DNA of 64,000 nt from UBA11524 sp964542315 (GCA_964542315.1 CAZIUA010000001.1:1-64000); one strand, 5' to 3'. Shown: positions 51,979 to 61,467, counted from the first letter of the stretch. Notes: generated by a model not told the origin, from the sequence alone. A program made the numbers and translations.

Positions 51979-52845
51979 GTGGCAGTTGGCGGAACCAAGG
52001 TCAATCCGAGTAAGTTTGAAAAGTCCCAGATCCCGCTGTATTTGTACCTGCTGCCCCTGGCAGTGGTGATGGGCGCGCCAATCGTGTACATCGTGTGCCA
52101 TGCCTTCAAGCCCATGGACGAGCTGTTCGCATTCCCGCCGAAGTTCATCGTGTCCCATCCGTCCACGATCAACTTCACGAACCTTTTCCAACAGGCTGCA
52201 GGTTCGACTGTGCCCTTCTCCCGCTATGTGTTCAACTCCCTGGTGGTGACGGTGGCGGTGGTCGTGCTGTCCATCCTCATTTCCACCATGGCCGCCTTTG
52301 CGCTGAGCAAGATGAAGTTCAAGCTCAAGGGCCCGATGATGGAGATCAACAACCTGGCGCTGATGTTCGTGGCGACGGCGGTCGTCATCCCGCGCTACCT
52401 GACCATCTCGGCCATCGGCATCCTGGATACCTGGTTTGCACACATCCTGCCCCTGATCGCCATGCCCGTCTGCCTGTTTCTGATCAAGCAGTTCATGGAT
52501 CAGGTGCCGGACTCCCTGCTGGAGGCCGCGCAGCTGGAAGGCGCCGGTTCCTTCACCATCTACCTCAAGATCATCCTGCCCATGGTGAAGCCCGCGATCG
52601 CCACCGGCGCGATCCTGTCCTTCCAGCAGGTGTGGAACAACACCGAGACCTCCAACCTGTTCACCTCGACGGAAAGCATCCGCACGCTGGCGTTCTACAT
52701 GAACACCCTCTCCGGCGTGGGTACGGTGCAGGGCCAGGGCATGGCGGCCGCTGCGGCGTTGATCATGTTCGTGCCCAACCTGGTGCTGTTCATCATCAGC
52801 CAGAGCTCGGTCATGAATACCATGGCGCACTCCGGCCTGAAGTAA
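51979..52845 (+). CDS. Sugar ABC transporter permease, MalG/LplC-like, cluster B
   Basis: 288 residues from GTG 51979, with GGAGGGAATCCC before it; an ATG 33 bases earlier overlaps the preceding gene and the ribosome site. Helices and FKPMDELFAFPPKF after the first helix are typical. EAA loop EAAQLEGAGSFTIYLKIILP near 182. Counterpart of 5349-6266. Confidence 0.92.
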   Translation: MAVGGTKVNPSKFEKSQIPLYLYLLPLAVVMGAPIVYIVCHAFKPMDELFAFPPKFIVSHPSTINFTNLFQQAAGSTVPFSRYVFNSLVVTVAVVVLSILISTMAAFALSKMKFKLKGPMMEINNLALMFVATAVVIPRYLTISAIGILDTWFAHILPLIAMPVCLFLIKQFMDQVPDSLLEAAQLEGAGSFTIYLKIILPMVKPAIATGAILSFQQVWNNTETSNLFTSTESIRTLAFYMNTLSGVGTVQGQGMAAAAALIMFVPNLVLFIISQSSVMNTMAHSGLK

Positions 52846-52851
52846 AGGAGG

Positions 52852-54894
52852 ATGAAGATGAAGAAATTTGCAGTATGGCTGCTTCTGCTCCTCCTGTTGA
52901 CTTCCTGCCTGACTGCGCAGGCGGCAACGCCCTTCCGCACCTATACCCAGGGCACGGATAACAACCTGGTGGAAACGCAAACGGCCTATGAGCCCGTCCG
53001 CACGATGATCCGCTTCGGCGATGAGACCCTCAAAATGCCCCAGGATATGCGCATGGGCCCCGATGGCAATCTTTACATCGCCGATAACGGCAACAAGCGC
53101 ATCCTCGTCATCGACACCGAGGGCAATTTCATCCGCGAGATCGTGGACAAGAAGAACATGAAGAGCCCCATGGGCGTCTTCGTGGATGATGACCTGAATG
53201 TCTACGTCGCGGACGAAAAGGCGCGCTCCGTGCTGGTGTATGACAAGAACGGCAAGTTCGTCATGGAGTACGAAAAGCCGACCCACCAGCTTTTCGGCGA
53301 TACTGCGCCCTATGTCCCCCAGAAGGTCGTGCTGGATAAGCGCGGCAACCTCTACATCGTCTCCAAGGGCAACACGAACGGCATCGTTCAGATCAGCCCC
53401 GTGGGCGGCGGCGAATTTCTCGGCTACTACGGCCCGAACTCGTCCCGCATTTCCCTGCTGACCCATATGCGCCGCTTCATCTTCGGTGAGAATTCCTCCG
53501 CCGTGGGTGATATCGTCCCGATCTCCGTCAAGAACCTGACTATCGATCAGAAGGGCATGGTCTACACCGTGACCGAGGCCGGGGACGAGAGCAGCCTGCG
53601 CCGCCTGAACGTGGCCGGCAAGTCCACCATGACTCCTGAATGGTGGATCGAACTGAACAGCGCCGTGGCGGTCAACTCGTCCAACTCCATCTTCACGGCC
53701 AATGCCAATGGCTACATCATGGAGTACACCGCCGAGGGCGATCTGCTCTTCATGTTCGGCACGAACGACACCCAGAGCGAGCAGCGCATCGGCATGTTCA
53801 AGTCCGTCACGGGGCTGGTGGTCACGGATGACTACACCATCTACGTCCTGGATGCGAACCTGAACAGCATCCAGGTGCTCAAGCCCACCGAGTTCACCGA
53901 CCTGGTGCATCAGGCCTTCACCCTGTTCCAGGAGGGCAAGTACGCCGAGTCGAAGACCCCGTGGACGGAAGTGCTCCGCATGAACTCCCTGTTCACCTAT
54001 GCCTCCACCGGTCTGGGTGAGGCGCTCTACCGCGAGGGCCATTACGAGGAGGCCATGGAGGCCTTCCGCAATGGCGGCTATCGCCAGGGCTATTCCGATG
54101 CCTGGTGGGAGCAGCGCTCCAACCTGCTGCACAGCAACATGGCCACTGTGATCTATGTGGCGGCGGCAGTCATCGTGCTGTGGGTGGTGCTGAAGAAGCT
54201 GGACAAGAAGTTCCGCATCTTCAACCCGCTGCGCTTTGTGAAGGAGAAGATCGGCACTATCAGCATCGTCCGCCAGGTCGGCTGGAGCACCATGATGCTC
54301 CGCAACCCCTACGATGCCTGCTACGGCATCAAGCGCGAGAAGCGTGCCGGCTGGCTGAGCGCCTTCATCATGCTGGCAGCCTTCTTCGTGCTGTATGTGC
54401 TCAACAAGTATTTCGCCGGCTTCCTGTTCAAGACCATGCCGGACGGCTACTACGAGCTGATCAATGACTTCCTGATCATCGGCGGCGCCTTCCTGCTGCT
54501 GACCATCTGCTGCTATCTGGTCTGCACCATCACTGATGGTGAGGCGCGCTTCCGCGATATCTTCATCAGCGCGGCGTATGCCCTCATCCCCATGATCGTG
54601 TTCCTGCCCATCAAGCTGGTGCTGACCAATGTGCTGACCTACAACGAGGAGTTCTTCATCACCCTGATCGATGTGGTCTCCATCGGCTGGACGGCACTTC
54701 TGATCGTGCTGATGCTGATGTATCAGAACGACTATACCCTCAAGCAGACCTTCAAGACCATCTTCCTGACGCTGTTCTGCGTGCTGGTCGTGGTGGCGCT
54801 GATCGTCGTGCTGTACATGCTGATCAGTCAGCTGGTGGACTTCATCGTGTCCATCTACGGAGAGGTGGTGTATCGCTTTGTCAAGAAAGTTTAA
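52852..54894 (+). CDS. NHL propeller-TPR-Yip1 fusion membrane protein, cluster B
   Basis: 680 residues joining what are two genes in cluster A. The signal sequence contains LLTSC, a possible lipobox, before AQA. NHL-type repeats fill about 55-360 (DMRMGPDGNLYIADNGNKRI, VFVDDDLNVYVADEKARSV). A TPR pair spans about 362-425 (ALYREGHYEEAMEAFRNGGY). A helix at about 430-447 crosses the membrane. The Yip1-like part starts near 483 (NPYDACYGIKREKRAGWLSAF) with about five helices. GGAGG is present just before the ATG. It may couple an external sensor to the membrane; role inferred. Confidence 0.87.
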   Translation: MKMKKFAVWLLLLLLLTSCLTAQAATPFRTYTQGTDNNLVETQTAYEPVRTMIRFGDETLKMPQDMRMGPDGNLYIADNGNKRILVIDTEGNFIREIVDKKNMKSPMGVFVDDDLNVYVADEKARSVLVYDKNGKFVMEYEKPTHQLFGDTAPYVPQKVVLDKRGNLYIVSKGNTNGIVQISPVGGGEFLGYYGPNSSRISLLTHMRRFIFGENSSAVGDIVPISVKNLTIDQKGMVYTVTEAGDESSLRRLNVAGKSTMTPEWWIELNSAVAVNSSNSIFTANANGYIMEYTAEGDLLFMFGTNDTQSEQRIGMFKSVTGLVVTDDYTIYVLDANLNSIQVLKPTEFTDLVHQAFTLFQEGKYAESKTPWTEVLRMNSLFTYASTGLGEALYREGHYEEAMEAFRNGGYRQGYSDAWWEQRSNLLHSNMATVIYVAAAVIVLWVVLKKLDKKFRIFNPLRFVKEKIGTISIVRQVGWSTMMLRNPYDACYGIKREKRAGWLSAFIMLAAFFVLYVLNKYFAGFLFKTMPDGYYELINDFLIIGGAFLLLTICCYLVCTITDGEARFRDIFISAAYALIPMIVFLPIKLVLTNVLTYNEEFFITLIDVVSIGWTALLIVLMLMYQNDYTLKQTFKTIFLTLFCVLVVVALIVVLYMLISQLVDFIVSIYGEVVYRFVKKV

Positions 54895-57535
54895 TACCCG
54901 GCTGATCTCCATGCTCCTGGCGCTGCTGATGGCATTGGGCTGCATGCCGGCCCTGGCGGAGGATGTCTCTGCCCCCGTGCCGGAGACCGAAGCGGATGCG
55001 GCGGGGGCCCAGGAGGAAGCCGCAGAGGAAGTTGAGGAAGAAGCCGCGGAGGAAGAAGTGGTGCTCACCGCGCCGGAAGGCTACGTCCTGGCCGCACAGA
55101 GCAGCACCTTCAACCTCTATGTGCAGGAGAAGACCATGGCGGTCATCCTGCAGAGCAAGGAAAACGGCGAGCTGCTGTATTCCACCGTGCAGAATCCCAA
55201 CACCGGCAATGCCACCTGGAAGGGCTTCTACCAGTCCGGCATCGTCATTGAGTATCTGGAGGACGTGAAGGACAAGGCCATCCAGGCGGACTTCATCAAC
55301 AATGCCTCCGAGATCACCTACGCCTACACCGGCGATGGCTTCGACGCGCATGTCAGCTTCACCGACCTGGGCATCTCCTTCAATGTGGAGGTGCGTCTGG
55401 ATGAGGAAGGGCTGCATGTCCACATCCCGACGGATTCCATCGTCGAGGTGAAGGATCAGACCTACATGATCGTCCTGGACGACAATGGCCAGGAAAAGCG
55501 CATCGACATGACCAAGTACACCAAGACCGCCGAGGAAAGCGAATTCCTGCTGACCATGAAGGACGGCGCGGTGTATCCGCTGGACAAGACCTACTACGTC
55601 TCCGGCACGGATGATTCCGTCACGGTGAAGAACAGCACCGGCACCACCCAGGTCGCGCTTCCGCTGACCAAGGAACTGACGGCGCCCTTCAGCGTGTATG
55701 TGAAGGATGCCAAGGGGACGAGCATCGCCTTCCCGGCGGAGGATGTGGCCTCCATCCAGAAGAACCTCTACCGCACCGGCACCGCCAAGGATGGCACGTC
55801 CCTGCGCATCCCCGTGGAGCAGGTGGTGGAGATCAGCGAGTATTCCTACACCATCGCCAGCTTCTATGTGTATCCCTTTATGGGATACAGCCGCGCGGGC
55901 GAAGGCCAGGGCTACATGATCATCCCCGATGGCCAGGGCGCCATCGTCGGCTTTGAGGACAACGAGGGCCGCTATACGTCCCCCTATGACAAGCAGGTCT
56001 ACGGCGTGAACATCGGCGTGGACGACCAGTACATCTCCGCGGTCAGCGTCGAGGCGGAAGACGTCATCATGCCCGTTTTCGGCATGGTGCATACCGACAG
56101 CCAGATTGCCGTTCTGGGCGTCATCGAGCAGGGTGACATCGCCGCACGCATCCAGGCCTACCCCAACGGCGTGCGCAATCTGCCCTTCGACTGGGTGACG
56201 GCTAAGTACACCCTGCGCTTCGTCTTCAACCAGCCCATGGGCCCCAGCGCCGGCAACGTTGCCACCCGCACTGAGAAGCGCCGCGATGTCGACATCCTCC
56301 AGCACTTCCTCCTGACCACGGGTGAGGCGGCGGATTACGCCGGCCTGGCCGTGGCATACCGCAATTACCTGATCGCCAACGACACCTTCAAGCAGGCGGA
56401 TGACCGCGCATTCGACATCCAGCTGGACTTCCTGGGCATCGAGCGGGAGAATTACCTCCTCGGCAAGCAGGATGTGGTCATGACCGACTTTGAACAGGCC
56501 GGGACCATCCTGGATGAGTTGAAGGAAGCCGGTGTGGAAAAGATGAGCGTGGTGTACCGCGGTTGGCAGACCAATGGCCTGACCGGCGGCGTCCCCACGG
56601 ACAGCCTGAGCGTGGCGAAGTCCCTGGGCGGCAAGTCCGGGCTGAAGAAGCTGGCCGAAAAGGCGGCGGAAGCGGGCATCCCCTTCGCGCTGGAAGCCGA
56701 TGTGCTCAGCCTCAACACCGAGACCCATCCCGCGCTGACCTTCTCCGCGCTGAAGAAGATCACCTCCCAGACGCTGTCCAAGCCCACCTTCGGCAAGGTG
56801 TATGACACGCTGAATTACTGCAACCCCGCCACCTCCAAGAGCGCGGCGGAGAAGCTCATCTCCGACATGACTAAGGAAGGCCTGCAGGGCATTTCCTTCA
56901 CCGGCATCACGCAGGTGCTGACGGACTACTACCACAAGGATGCGTATCACGACACCAGCGAGATGGCCGCGATCTATGCCGGCATCATCAGTCAGGCCAA
57001 CGATCGCCTGACCACCGCGCTGGTCAGCCCCAACGCCTACCTCTGGCAGTATGCGGACGTGATCACCGACCTGCCCGTCGCCGGCAGCGACTACACCTAC
57101 ACCGATGCGGAGATCCCCTTCCTGACCATCGCCCTGAGCGGTCAGATCCCGTACTATGTGGAGTACACCAACTTCCAGGCGAACACGCATGAGTTCTTCC
57201 TGCACCTGGTGGAGCAGGGCGCGCGCCCGTCCTTCCTGCTGACGTGGGAGGATCCCATCGAGCTGCAGAACACCAACTCTGCGTCCATCTACTCCTCCCG
57301 GTATGAGCTGTACAAGAGCATCATCGTGGAGTGGTATCAGGACCTGGCTGATCTCTTTGACATCGTCGGCACGGACGGCATGATCGTCGATCATGTCCGC
57401 GCGGGCGACCTGGTCAAGGTGACCTGGGACAACGGCACGTTGGTGTACATCAACTTCGGTGATGTGCCCGGCGAACTGGAAGGCATTGCCCTTGAGAAAC
57501 TGAGCTTTAAGGTGGTGAACGGTCATGGCAACTAA
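54878..57535 (+). CDS. DUF5696-type secreted protein, cluster B
   Basis: 885 residues from a TTG overlapping the previous gene by 17 bases, with AGGTGG 9 bases upstream. A signal peptide (LALLMALGCMPALAED) is followed by an acidic Glu/Ala linker (about 37-62) absent from cluster A. A beta-rich half includes an insert near 195-315. PDGQGA is at 350-355, then MPVFGMVHTDSQIAVLGVIE. A barrel-like half starts near 515 (DELKEAGVEKMSVVYRGWQTNGL, GIPFALEADVLSL). A C-terminal beta strand region ends VNGHGN. Sequence identity to the cluster A protein is low but motif order is the same. Function unknown. Confidence 0.82.
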   Translation: MSRKFNTRLISMLLALLMALGCMPALAEDVSAPVPETEADAAGAQEEAAEEVEEEAAEEEVVLTAPEGYVLAAQSSTFNLYVQEKTMAVILQSKENGELLYSTVQNPNTGNATWKGFYQSGIVIEYLEDVKDKAIQADFINNASEITYAYTGDGFDAHVSFTDLGISFNVEVRLDEEGLHVHIPTDSIVEVKDQTYMIVLDDNGQEKRIDMTKYTKTAEESEFLLTMKDGAVYPLDKTYYVSGTDDSVTVKNSTGTTQVALPLTKELTAPFSVYVKDAKGTSIAFPAEDVASIQKNLYRTGTAKDGTSLRIPVEQVVEISEYSYTIASFYVYPFMGYSRAGEGQGYMIIPDGQGAIVGFEDNEGRYTSPYDKQVYGVNIGVDDQYISAVSVEAEDVIMPVFGMVHTDSQIAVLGVIEQGDIAARIQAYPNGVRNLPFDWVTAKYTLRFVFNQPMGPSAGNVATRTEKRRDVDILQHFLLTTGEAADYAGLAVAYRNYLIANDTFKQADDRAFDIQLDFLGIERENYLLGKQDVVMTDFEQAGTILDELKEAGVEKMSVVYRGWQTNGLTGGVPTDSLSVAKSLGGKSGLKKLAEKAAEAGIPFALEADVLSLNTETHPALTFSALKKITSQTLSKPTFGKVYDTLNYCNPATSKSAAEKLISDMTKEGLQGISFTGITQVLTDYYHKDAYHDTSEMAAIYAGIISQANDRLTTALVSPNAYLWQYADVITDLPVAGSDYTYTDAEIPFLTIALSGQIPYYVEYTNFQANTHEFFLHLVEQGARPSFLLTWEDPIELQNTNSASIYSSRYELYKSIIVEWYQDLADLFDIVGTDGMIVDHVRAGDLVKVTWDNGTLVYINFGDVPGELEGIALEKLSFKVVNGHGN

Positions 57536-58514
57536 GAAAAAGCACGCGAAACAGCAGGAAATTGCCATCACGCCGAAGAAACCTAATAAGCGTGAAAAGA
57601 ACCCGCACGATAAAAAGCGCATCACCAAGCGCAAGCTGCGCGACTGGATGTACGGCTACATCTTCCTCGCGCCGTGGATCGTGGGTATCATCCTGTTCTT
57701 CGTTCTGTCCATGGTCGATTCGCTGAATTATTCCGTCCATAAGATCGTGATGGACAACGGTGTGCAGATGACCGCGCTGGAGCATTGGTATGACAACTTC
57801 GCATCCGTTTTCTCCCTGGAAACGGATCTGCCCACCACCCTGGGCTCGTTCGCCATCTCCCTTGTGCTCCAGGTGCCGATCATCATCGCATTCTCGCTGA
57901 TCATCGCGCTGCTGCTCAACGGCAAGATCCGTTGCCGCAGCCTGTTCCGCATGATCTTCTTCCTGCCGGTCATCATTGCGACCGGCCCGGTGATGACCAT
58001 GCTGACCGATCAGGGCGCGGCGACAGTGCCCATGATGTCCGACGGCAGCCTGCTGAATCTGCTCTCCGGCCTGCCGACGTTCCTGCTCGATCCCATCACG
58101 GAGCTGTTCAACAGCCTGATCCTGATTCTGTGGAATTCCGGCATCCAGATCCTGATCTTCCTCTCCGGCTTGCAGAAGGTGTCCACCACCATGTATGAGG
58201 CCGCCAAGATCGACGGCGCCAATGGCTGGGAGACCTTCTGGAAGATCACCCTGCCCATCGTCAAGCCCATCATCTTGCTGAACTCCATCTACACGGTGGT
58301 GTCCCTGGCCACCGGCGGCACGAATGAGATCATCGAGCTGATCTACGCCGCCACCTACACCACCCCGTGGACGAAGGGCTACAGCTACGGCATGGCCTTC
58401 AGCTGGATCTACACTGCCATCATCGGCCTGATTCTTCTCGGCGTCTTCCTGCTGCTCAAGGACAAGAGCGACAAGAAGGTGAAGTACGAGAAGAAGCTGG
58501 TCACGCTGCGCTAA
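57525..58514 (+). CDS. Second sugar permease, MalF-like, cluster B
   Basis: 329 residues, overlapping the DUF5696 gene by 11 bases. A long basic N-terminus (KKPNKREKNPHDKKRITKRK) precedes six helices. EAA loop EAAKIDGANGWETFWKITLP near 224. It is the intact counterpart of the broken gene at 1-597. It pairs with the permease at 58530, so cluster B encodes two permease pairs. Confidence 0.92.
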   Translation: MATKKKHAKQQEIAITPKKPNKREKNPHDKKRITKRKLRDWMYGYIFLAPWIVGIILFFVLSMVDSLNYSVHKIVMDNGVQMTALEHWYDNFASVFSLETDLPTTLGSFAISLVLQVPIIIAFSLIIALLLNGKIRCRSLFRMIFFLPVIIATGPVMTMLTDQGAATVPMMSDGSLLNLLSGLPTFLLDPITELFNSLILILWNSGIQILIFLSGLQKVSTTMYEAAKIDGANGWETFWKITLPIVKPIILLNSIYTVVSLATGGTNEIIELIYAATYTTPWTKGYSYGMAFSWIYTAIIGLILLGVFLLLKDKSDKKVKYEKKLVTLR

Positions 58515-58529
58515 AGGAGGGGAGAAACA

Positions 58530-59504
58530 ATGAAATTCAGAGAGATCCCCAAGGATGCGCGCAAGGATCACTACAAGAAGCTCCTGCTGGGCAGCAATGA
58601 CCGCCGCGGTCTGATCATGACCTTCGTGGTCTACCTGCTGCTCATCACCATCGCGTTCATCTACCTCTATCCGGTTTTGTACATGCTGTCCCGCTCGCTG
58701 ATGACCAAGAATGACCTGCTTGACGCATCCGCCAAGTGGATCCCCTCGTCCATCACGCTGAGCAACTACTCCCAGGCCATCGCCACGATGGATTACTGGA
58801 ATTCCCTGTGGAAGAACCTCGTCATCGCCCTGTCCGCCACGGTATGCCAGGTGTTCGTCACCTCCTGGGTCGGCTACGGCTTTGCGCGGTATAACTTCCC
58901 CGGCAAGACGATGTGGATGCTGCTGCTGATCCTCAGCTTCCTGCTGCCGGCGCAGACCATCGCCGTGCCGAACTTCCTGCGCTTCACGCAGTGGCACATG
59001 ATCGATGGCACGGTCAAGCCCTTCGTCATCACGGCCATCCTCGGCCAGGGCTTCAAGAGCTGCCTGTGCATCCTCATCTTCTACAACTTCCACCGCCAGA
59101 CCCCGCAGAGCCTCATCGAGGCCGCGGAGATCGACGGCGCGGGTCACATCAAGGCGTATTTCCGCATTGCGGTGCCGCTTTGCACGGCGGCCATCGTGGT
59201 CGTCACGCTGTTCTCCTTCGTCTGGTACTGGAATGAGGTCGACCTCGTCCGCACCTACCTGGGCAGCAGCAACACCCGCAATACCGGCCTGACGACCCTG
59301 ATGCTGGAGCTGAACAAGTTCGAGGACAGCTACAACGCCGTCTACGCCACCCACGCCCAGTCCACCACGTCCACCAACCGCCTGAACGATGCCATCAAGA
59401 TGGCTGGCACCATGCTGGCCATCGCGCCGATGATGATCCTGTACTTCTTCCTGCAGAAGCAGTTCGTGGAGTCCATCGACAAAGCGGGCATCACGGGCGA
59501 ATAA
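58530..59504 (+). CDS. Second sugar permease, MalG-like, cluster B
   Basis: 324 residues with AAAGGAGGGG before the ATG. Six helices, EAA loop EAAEIDGAGHIKAYFRIAVP near 196, and C-terminal DKAGITGE typical of MalG-type subunits. It begins 15 bases after its partner. The cluster A counterpart would lie left of the window. Confidence 0.92.
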   Translation: MKFREIPKDARKDHYKKLLLGSNDRRGLIMTFVVYLLLITIAFIYLYPVLYMLSRSLMTKNDLLDASAKWIPSSITLSNYSQAIATMDYWNSLWKNLVIALSATVCQVFVTSWVGYGFARYNFPGKTMWMLLLILSFLLPAQTIAVPNFLRFTQWHMIDGTVKPFVITAILGQGFKSCLCILIFYNFHRQTPQSLIEAAEIDGAGHIKAYFRIAVPLCTAAIVVVTLFSFVWYWNEVDLVRTYLGSSNTRNTGLTTLMLELNKFEDSYNAVYATHAQSTTSTNRLNDAIKMAGTMLAIAPMMILYFFLQKQFVESIDKAGITGE

Positions 59505-59517
59505 GTCCTGCCGGCCG

Positions 59518-59539
59518 GGCAGGGGAGGCTTCTCCTGCC
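59518..59539 (+). other. Intercistronic stem-loop before binding protein
   Basis: GGCAGG-GG-AG pairs with CTCCTGCC with a two-base bulge, within the 106-base gap 59505-59610. It could be a processing or partial termination site. Confidence 0.45.
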
Positions 59540-59610
59540 TGACCGCCCTTCCAATCGGATCAAAGCCTGGTCAGAGGCATTTGATTATATTAAAAAGGAG
59601 GACAACCCCA

Positions 59611-61044
59611 ATGAAAAAGCTGGTTTCTCTGGTCCTGGCACTGTGCATGGTGCTGTCCCTGGCTTCCTTCGCCACTGCGGAAGATGCCCAGTACAACATG
59701 CCTGCCATGAACACCACCGACCCCATCACCCTGAGCGTCATGATCTGGGACGACTTCGAGATGGCCGAAGCGCTGGCCGCTTCCTTCATGGAGCAGTATC
59801 CCAACATCACCGTTGAGATCGTCCGCACCACCACTGGTACCGTTACTGCGGATCTGACCAACTACGCTGCTGCCGGTAGCCTGCCGGACATCTTCATGTG
59901 GCTGGACCTGGATCCCCTCCTCGCTTCCCCCTACATGGCGGACATCTCCATGTACCTGGAGAACGACGAGGAAGCCCAGACCAAGCTGTACTACACCATC
60001 CGTAACGCTGGTTACATCGATGGCGAGCGTTGCTACTTCCTGGCTGGCGAGTTCCTGCCCGCGACCGTCTACCTCGACATGAATATCTTCGAGACGCTGA
60101 ACGTCGAGATGCCCGGTCAGGACTGGACCTGGGAGCAGTTCGTTGAGCTGACCCAGACCATGACCGATCCCACCCAGAACATCTGGGCCTACACCAACGG
60201 CATGTACGCCCCCGTCACCGCCGGCCCCATCGCCCTGACCGAGAACTCCATCGGCGAATTCGGCTGGAACGGCGAGAGCTACAACTTCGAGTCCGGCTGG
60301 GCTGAGGCGCTGGAGCTCCAGCTGGAGAACATCCGTCTGGGCAACACCTGCGTGGGCGGCTCCGATGCTTACCTGGCTGTTGATCCCTCCAACGAGTGGC
60401 CCGGCCAGACCGGTCACGTGGCTGTCCTGACCGACGCCTCCTGGACGCTGAACAACATCTACACCCAGCCTCTGGCCCTGGATCGCGGCATCAAGATGGT
60501 GCCCTACAATCCTCCGGTGGGCGCTGACAACTGCGGCCAGCTGGGCTTCCTGGACAACGTGTCCATCTCTTCTTCCTGCGAGCATCCCCGTGAGGCGTAC
60601 GAGCTGATGAAGTACCTCTTCTGGGGCAAGGACGGCTGGATGAAGCGCTGCGAGCTGTTCCCCACCCTGGTGTGGGAAGGCACCGAGACCAAGGCCTACA
60701 ACGTGCCCAACTGCTTCCCCATGATCCAGGACGAGGAACTGAACGCTGCCTTCGCCGCGCTGCTGCCTGACCTGGGCTACTGGAACGAATGGGTCTCCTA
60801 CATGGAGAACATCCAGAACCCCGTGACCTGGGGCGCCCGTACCATCCCCGGCTTCAACGCCTTCCTGGCCAACGCCTACAACGGCGGTGACTTCAACGGC
60901 ACCATCGGCATCGAGGCCGCGGTGTCTGCCGGCACGGCGGATCCCTGGGATTACACCGAGTACCTGGCTGAGCAGGGCCGTTACTACTACGACCAGGCCA
61001 TGACCGCCTTCTTCGAGATCTACGGCCAGCCCACCGCTGAGTGA
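59611..61044 (+). CDS. Secreted ABC sugar-binding protein, cluster B
   Basis: 477 residues from ATG 59611, with AAAGGAGG upstream; an earlier in-frame start lacks a site. Signal peptide (MKKLVSLVLALCMVLSLASFATA) with a type I site and no lipobox. Family 1 solute-binding fold: ITLSVMIWDDFEMAEALAASF, GSLPDIFMWLDLDPLL and LDMNIFETLNVEMPGQDWTWEQF. It probably serves the 57525/58530 permeases while the fused binding domain serves the first pair; that assignment is inferred. Last gene of the operon. Confidence 0.92.
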   Translation: MKKLVSLVLALCMVLSLASFATAEDAQYNMPAMNTTDPITLSVMIWDDFEMAEALAASFMEQYPNITVEIVRTTTGTVTADLTNYAAAGSLPDIFMWLDLDPLLASPYMADISMYLENDEEAQTKLYYTIRNAGYIDGERCYFLAGEFLPATVYLDMNIFETLNVEMPGQDWTWEQFVELTQTMTDPTQNIWAYTNGMYAPVTAGPIALTENSIGEFGWNGESYNFESGWAEALELQLENIRLGNTCVGGSDAYLAVDPSNEWPGQTGHVAVLTDASWTLNNIYTQPLALDRGIKMVPYNPPVGADNCGQLGFLDNVSISSSCEHPREAYELMKYLFWGKDGWMKRCELFPTLVWEGTETKAYNVPNCFPMIQDEELNAAFAALLPDLGYWNEWVSYMENIQNPVTWGARTIPGFNAFLANAYNGGDFNGTIGIEAAVSAGTADPWDYTEYLAEQGRYYYDQAMTAFFEIYGQPTAE

Positions 61045-61083
61045 TCCGCGGCAAGGTTTGATCGCCAGATCGAATGACCACGT

Positions 61084-61115
61084 GGGGGAGTGGCTTTCGG
61101 GCTGCTCCCCCTTTT
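61084..61115 (+). terminator. Terminator of cluster B operon
   Basis: GGGGGAG (61084-61090) and CTCCCCC (61105-61111) followed by TTTT. Confidence 0.8.
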
Positions 61116-61137
61116 ACGGATTGCAGGGAATCCGAGT

Positions 61138-61155
61138 GATAACCAACTGGTTATC
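61138..61155. promoter_or_regulatory. Palindromic operator upstream of XRE gene
   Basis: GATAACCA-AC-TGGTTATC is a perfect 8+2+8 palindrome. A related half-site (TGGTTAT) occurs at 61203-61209, next to the XRE ribosome site. Probable autoregulatory site of the small regulator. Confidence 0.6.
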
Positions 61156-61248
61156 TACTGACATTATAGACCTCCATTGCACAAAAGTCAAGATGCCCAA
61201 ATGGTTATGTGGAAACTTTTTTTGCATCTTCACTCGGGAGGACGGCTT

Positions 61249-61467
61249 ATGACGAACTATCCGCGCATCAGGGAGCTGCGCGAAAAGCATGGCTACACCC
61301 AGCGGGAGCTTGCCGAGAAGCTGGAGATGCTCCAGCCCCAGTATTTCCGCTACGAACAGGGACAGCGCGATCTGCCCACGGCGCTTCTGATACGCCTGTC
61401 CGCACTATATGATGTGTCGACGGATTACCTGCTCGGCCTGACGGATGATCCGCGCCGCGCGAAATGA
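61249..61467 (+). CDS. Small XRE-family helix-turn-helix regulator
   Basis: 72 residues from ATG 61249, with GGGAGGA 6-8 bases upstream. Almost the whole protein is the HTH domain: IRELREKHGYTQRELAEKLEMLQPQYFRYEQGQRDLP, then LSALYDVSTDYLLGLTDDP. No effector domain. It lies between cluster B and the GH51 genes, and could control either. Confidence 0.9.
   Translation: MTNYPRIRELREKHGYTQRELAEKLEMLQPQYFRYEQGQRDLPTALLIRLSALYDVSTDYLLGLTDDPRRAK

Noticed and set aside
59575..59600. Separate promoter before the last binding protein of cluster B (TATATT near 59585)
   Set aside because: No acceptable -35 at a proper distance; the AT-rich stretch alone is not enough.
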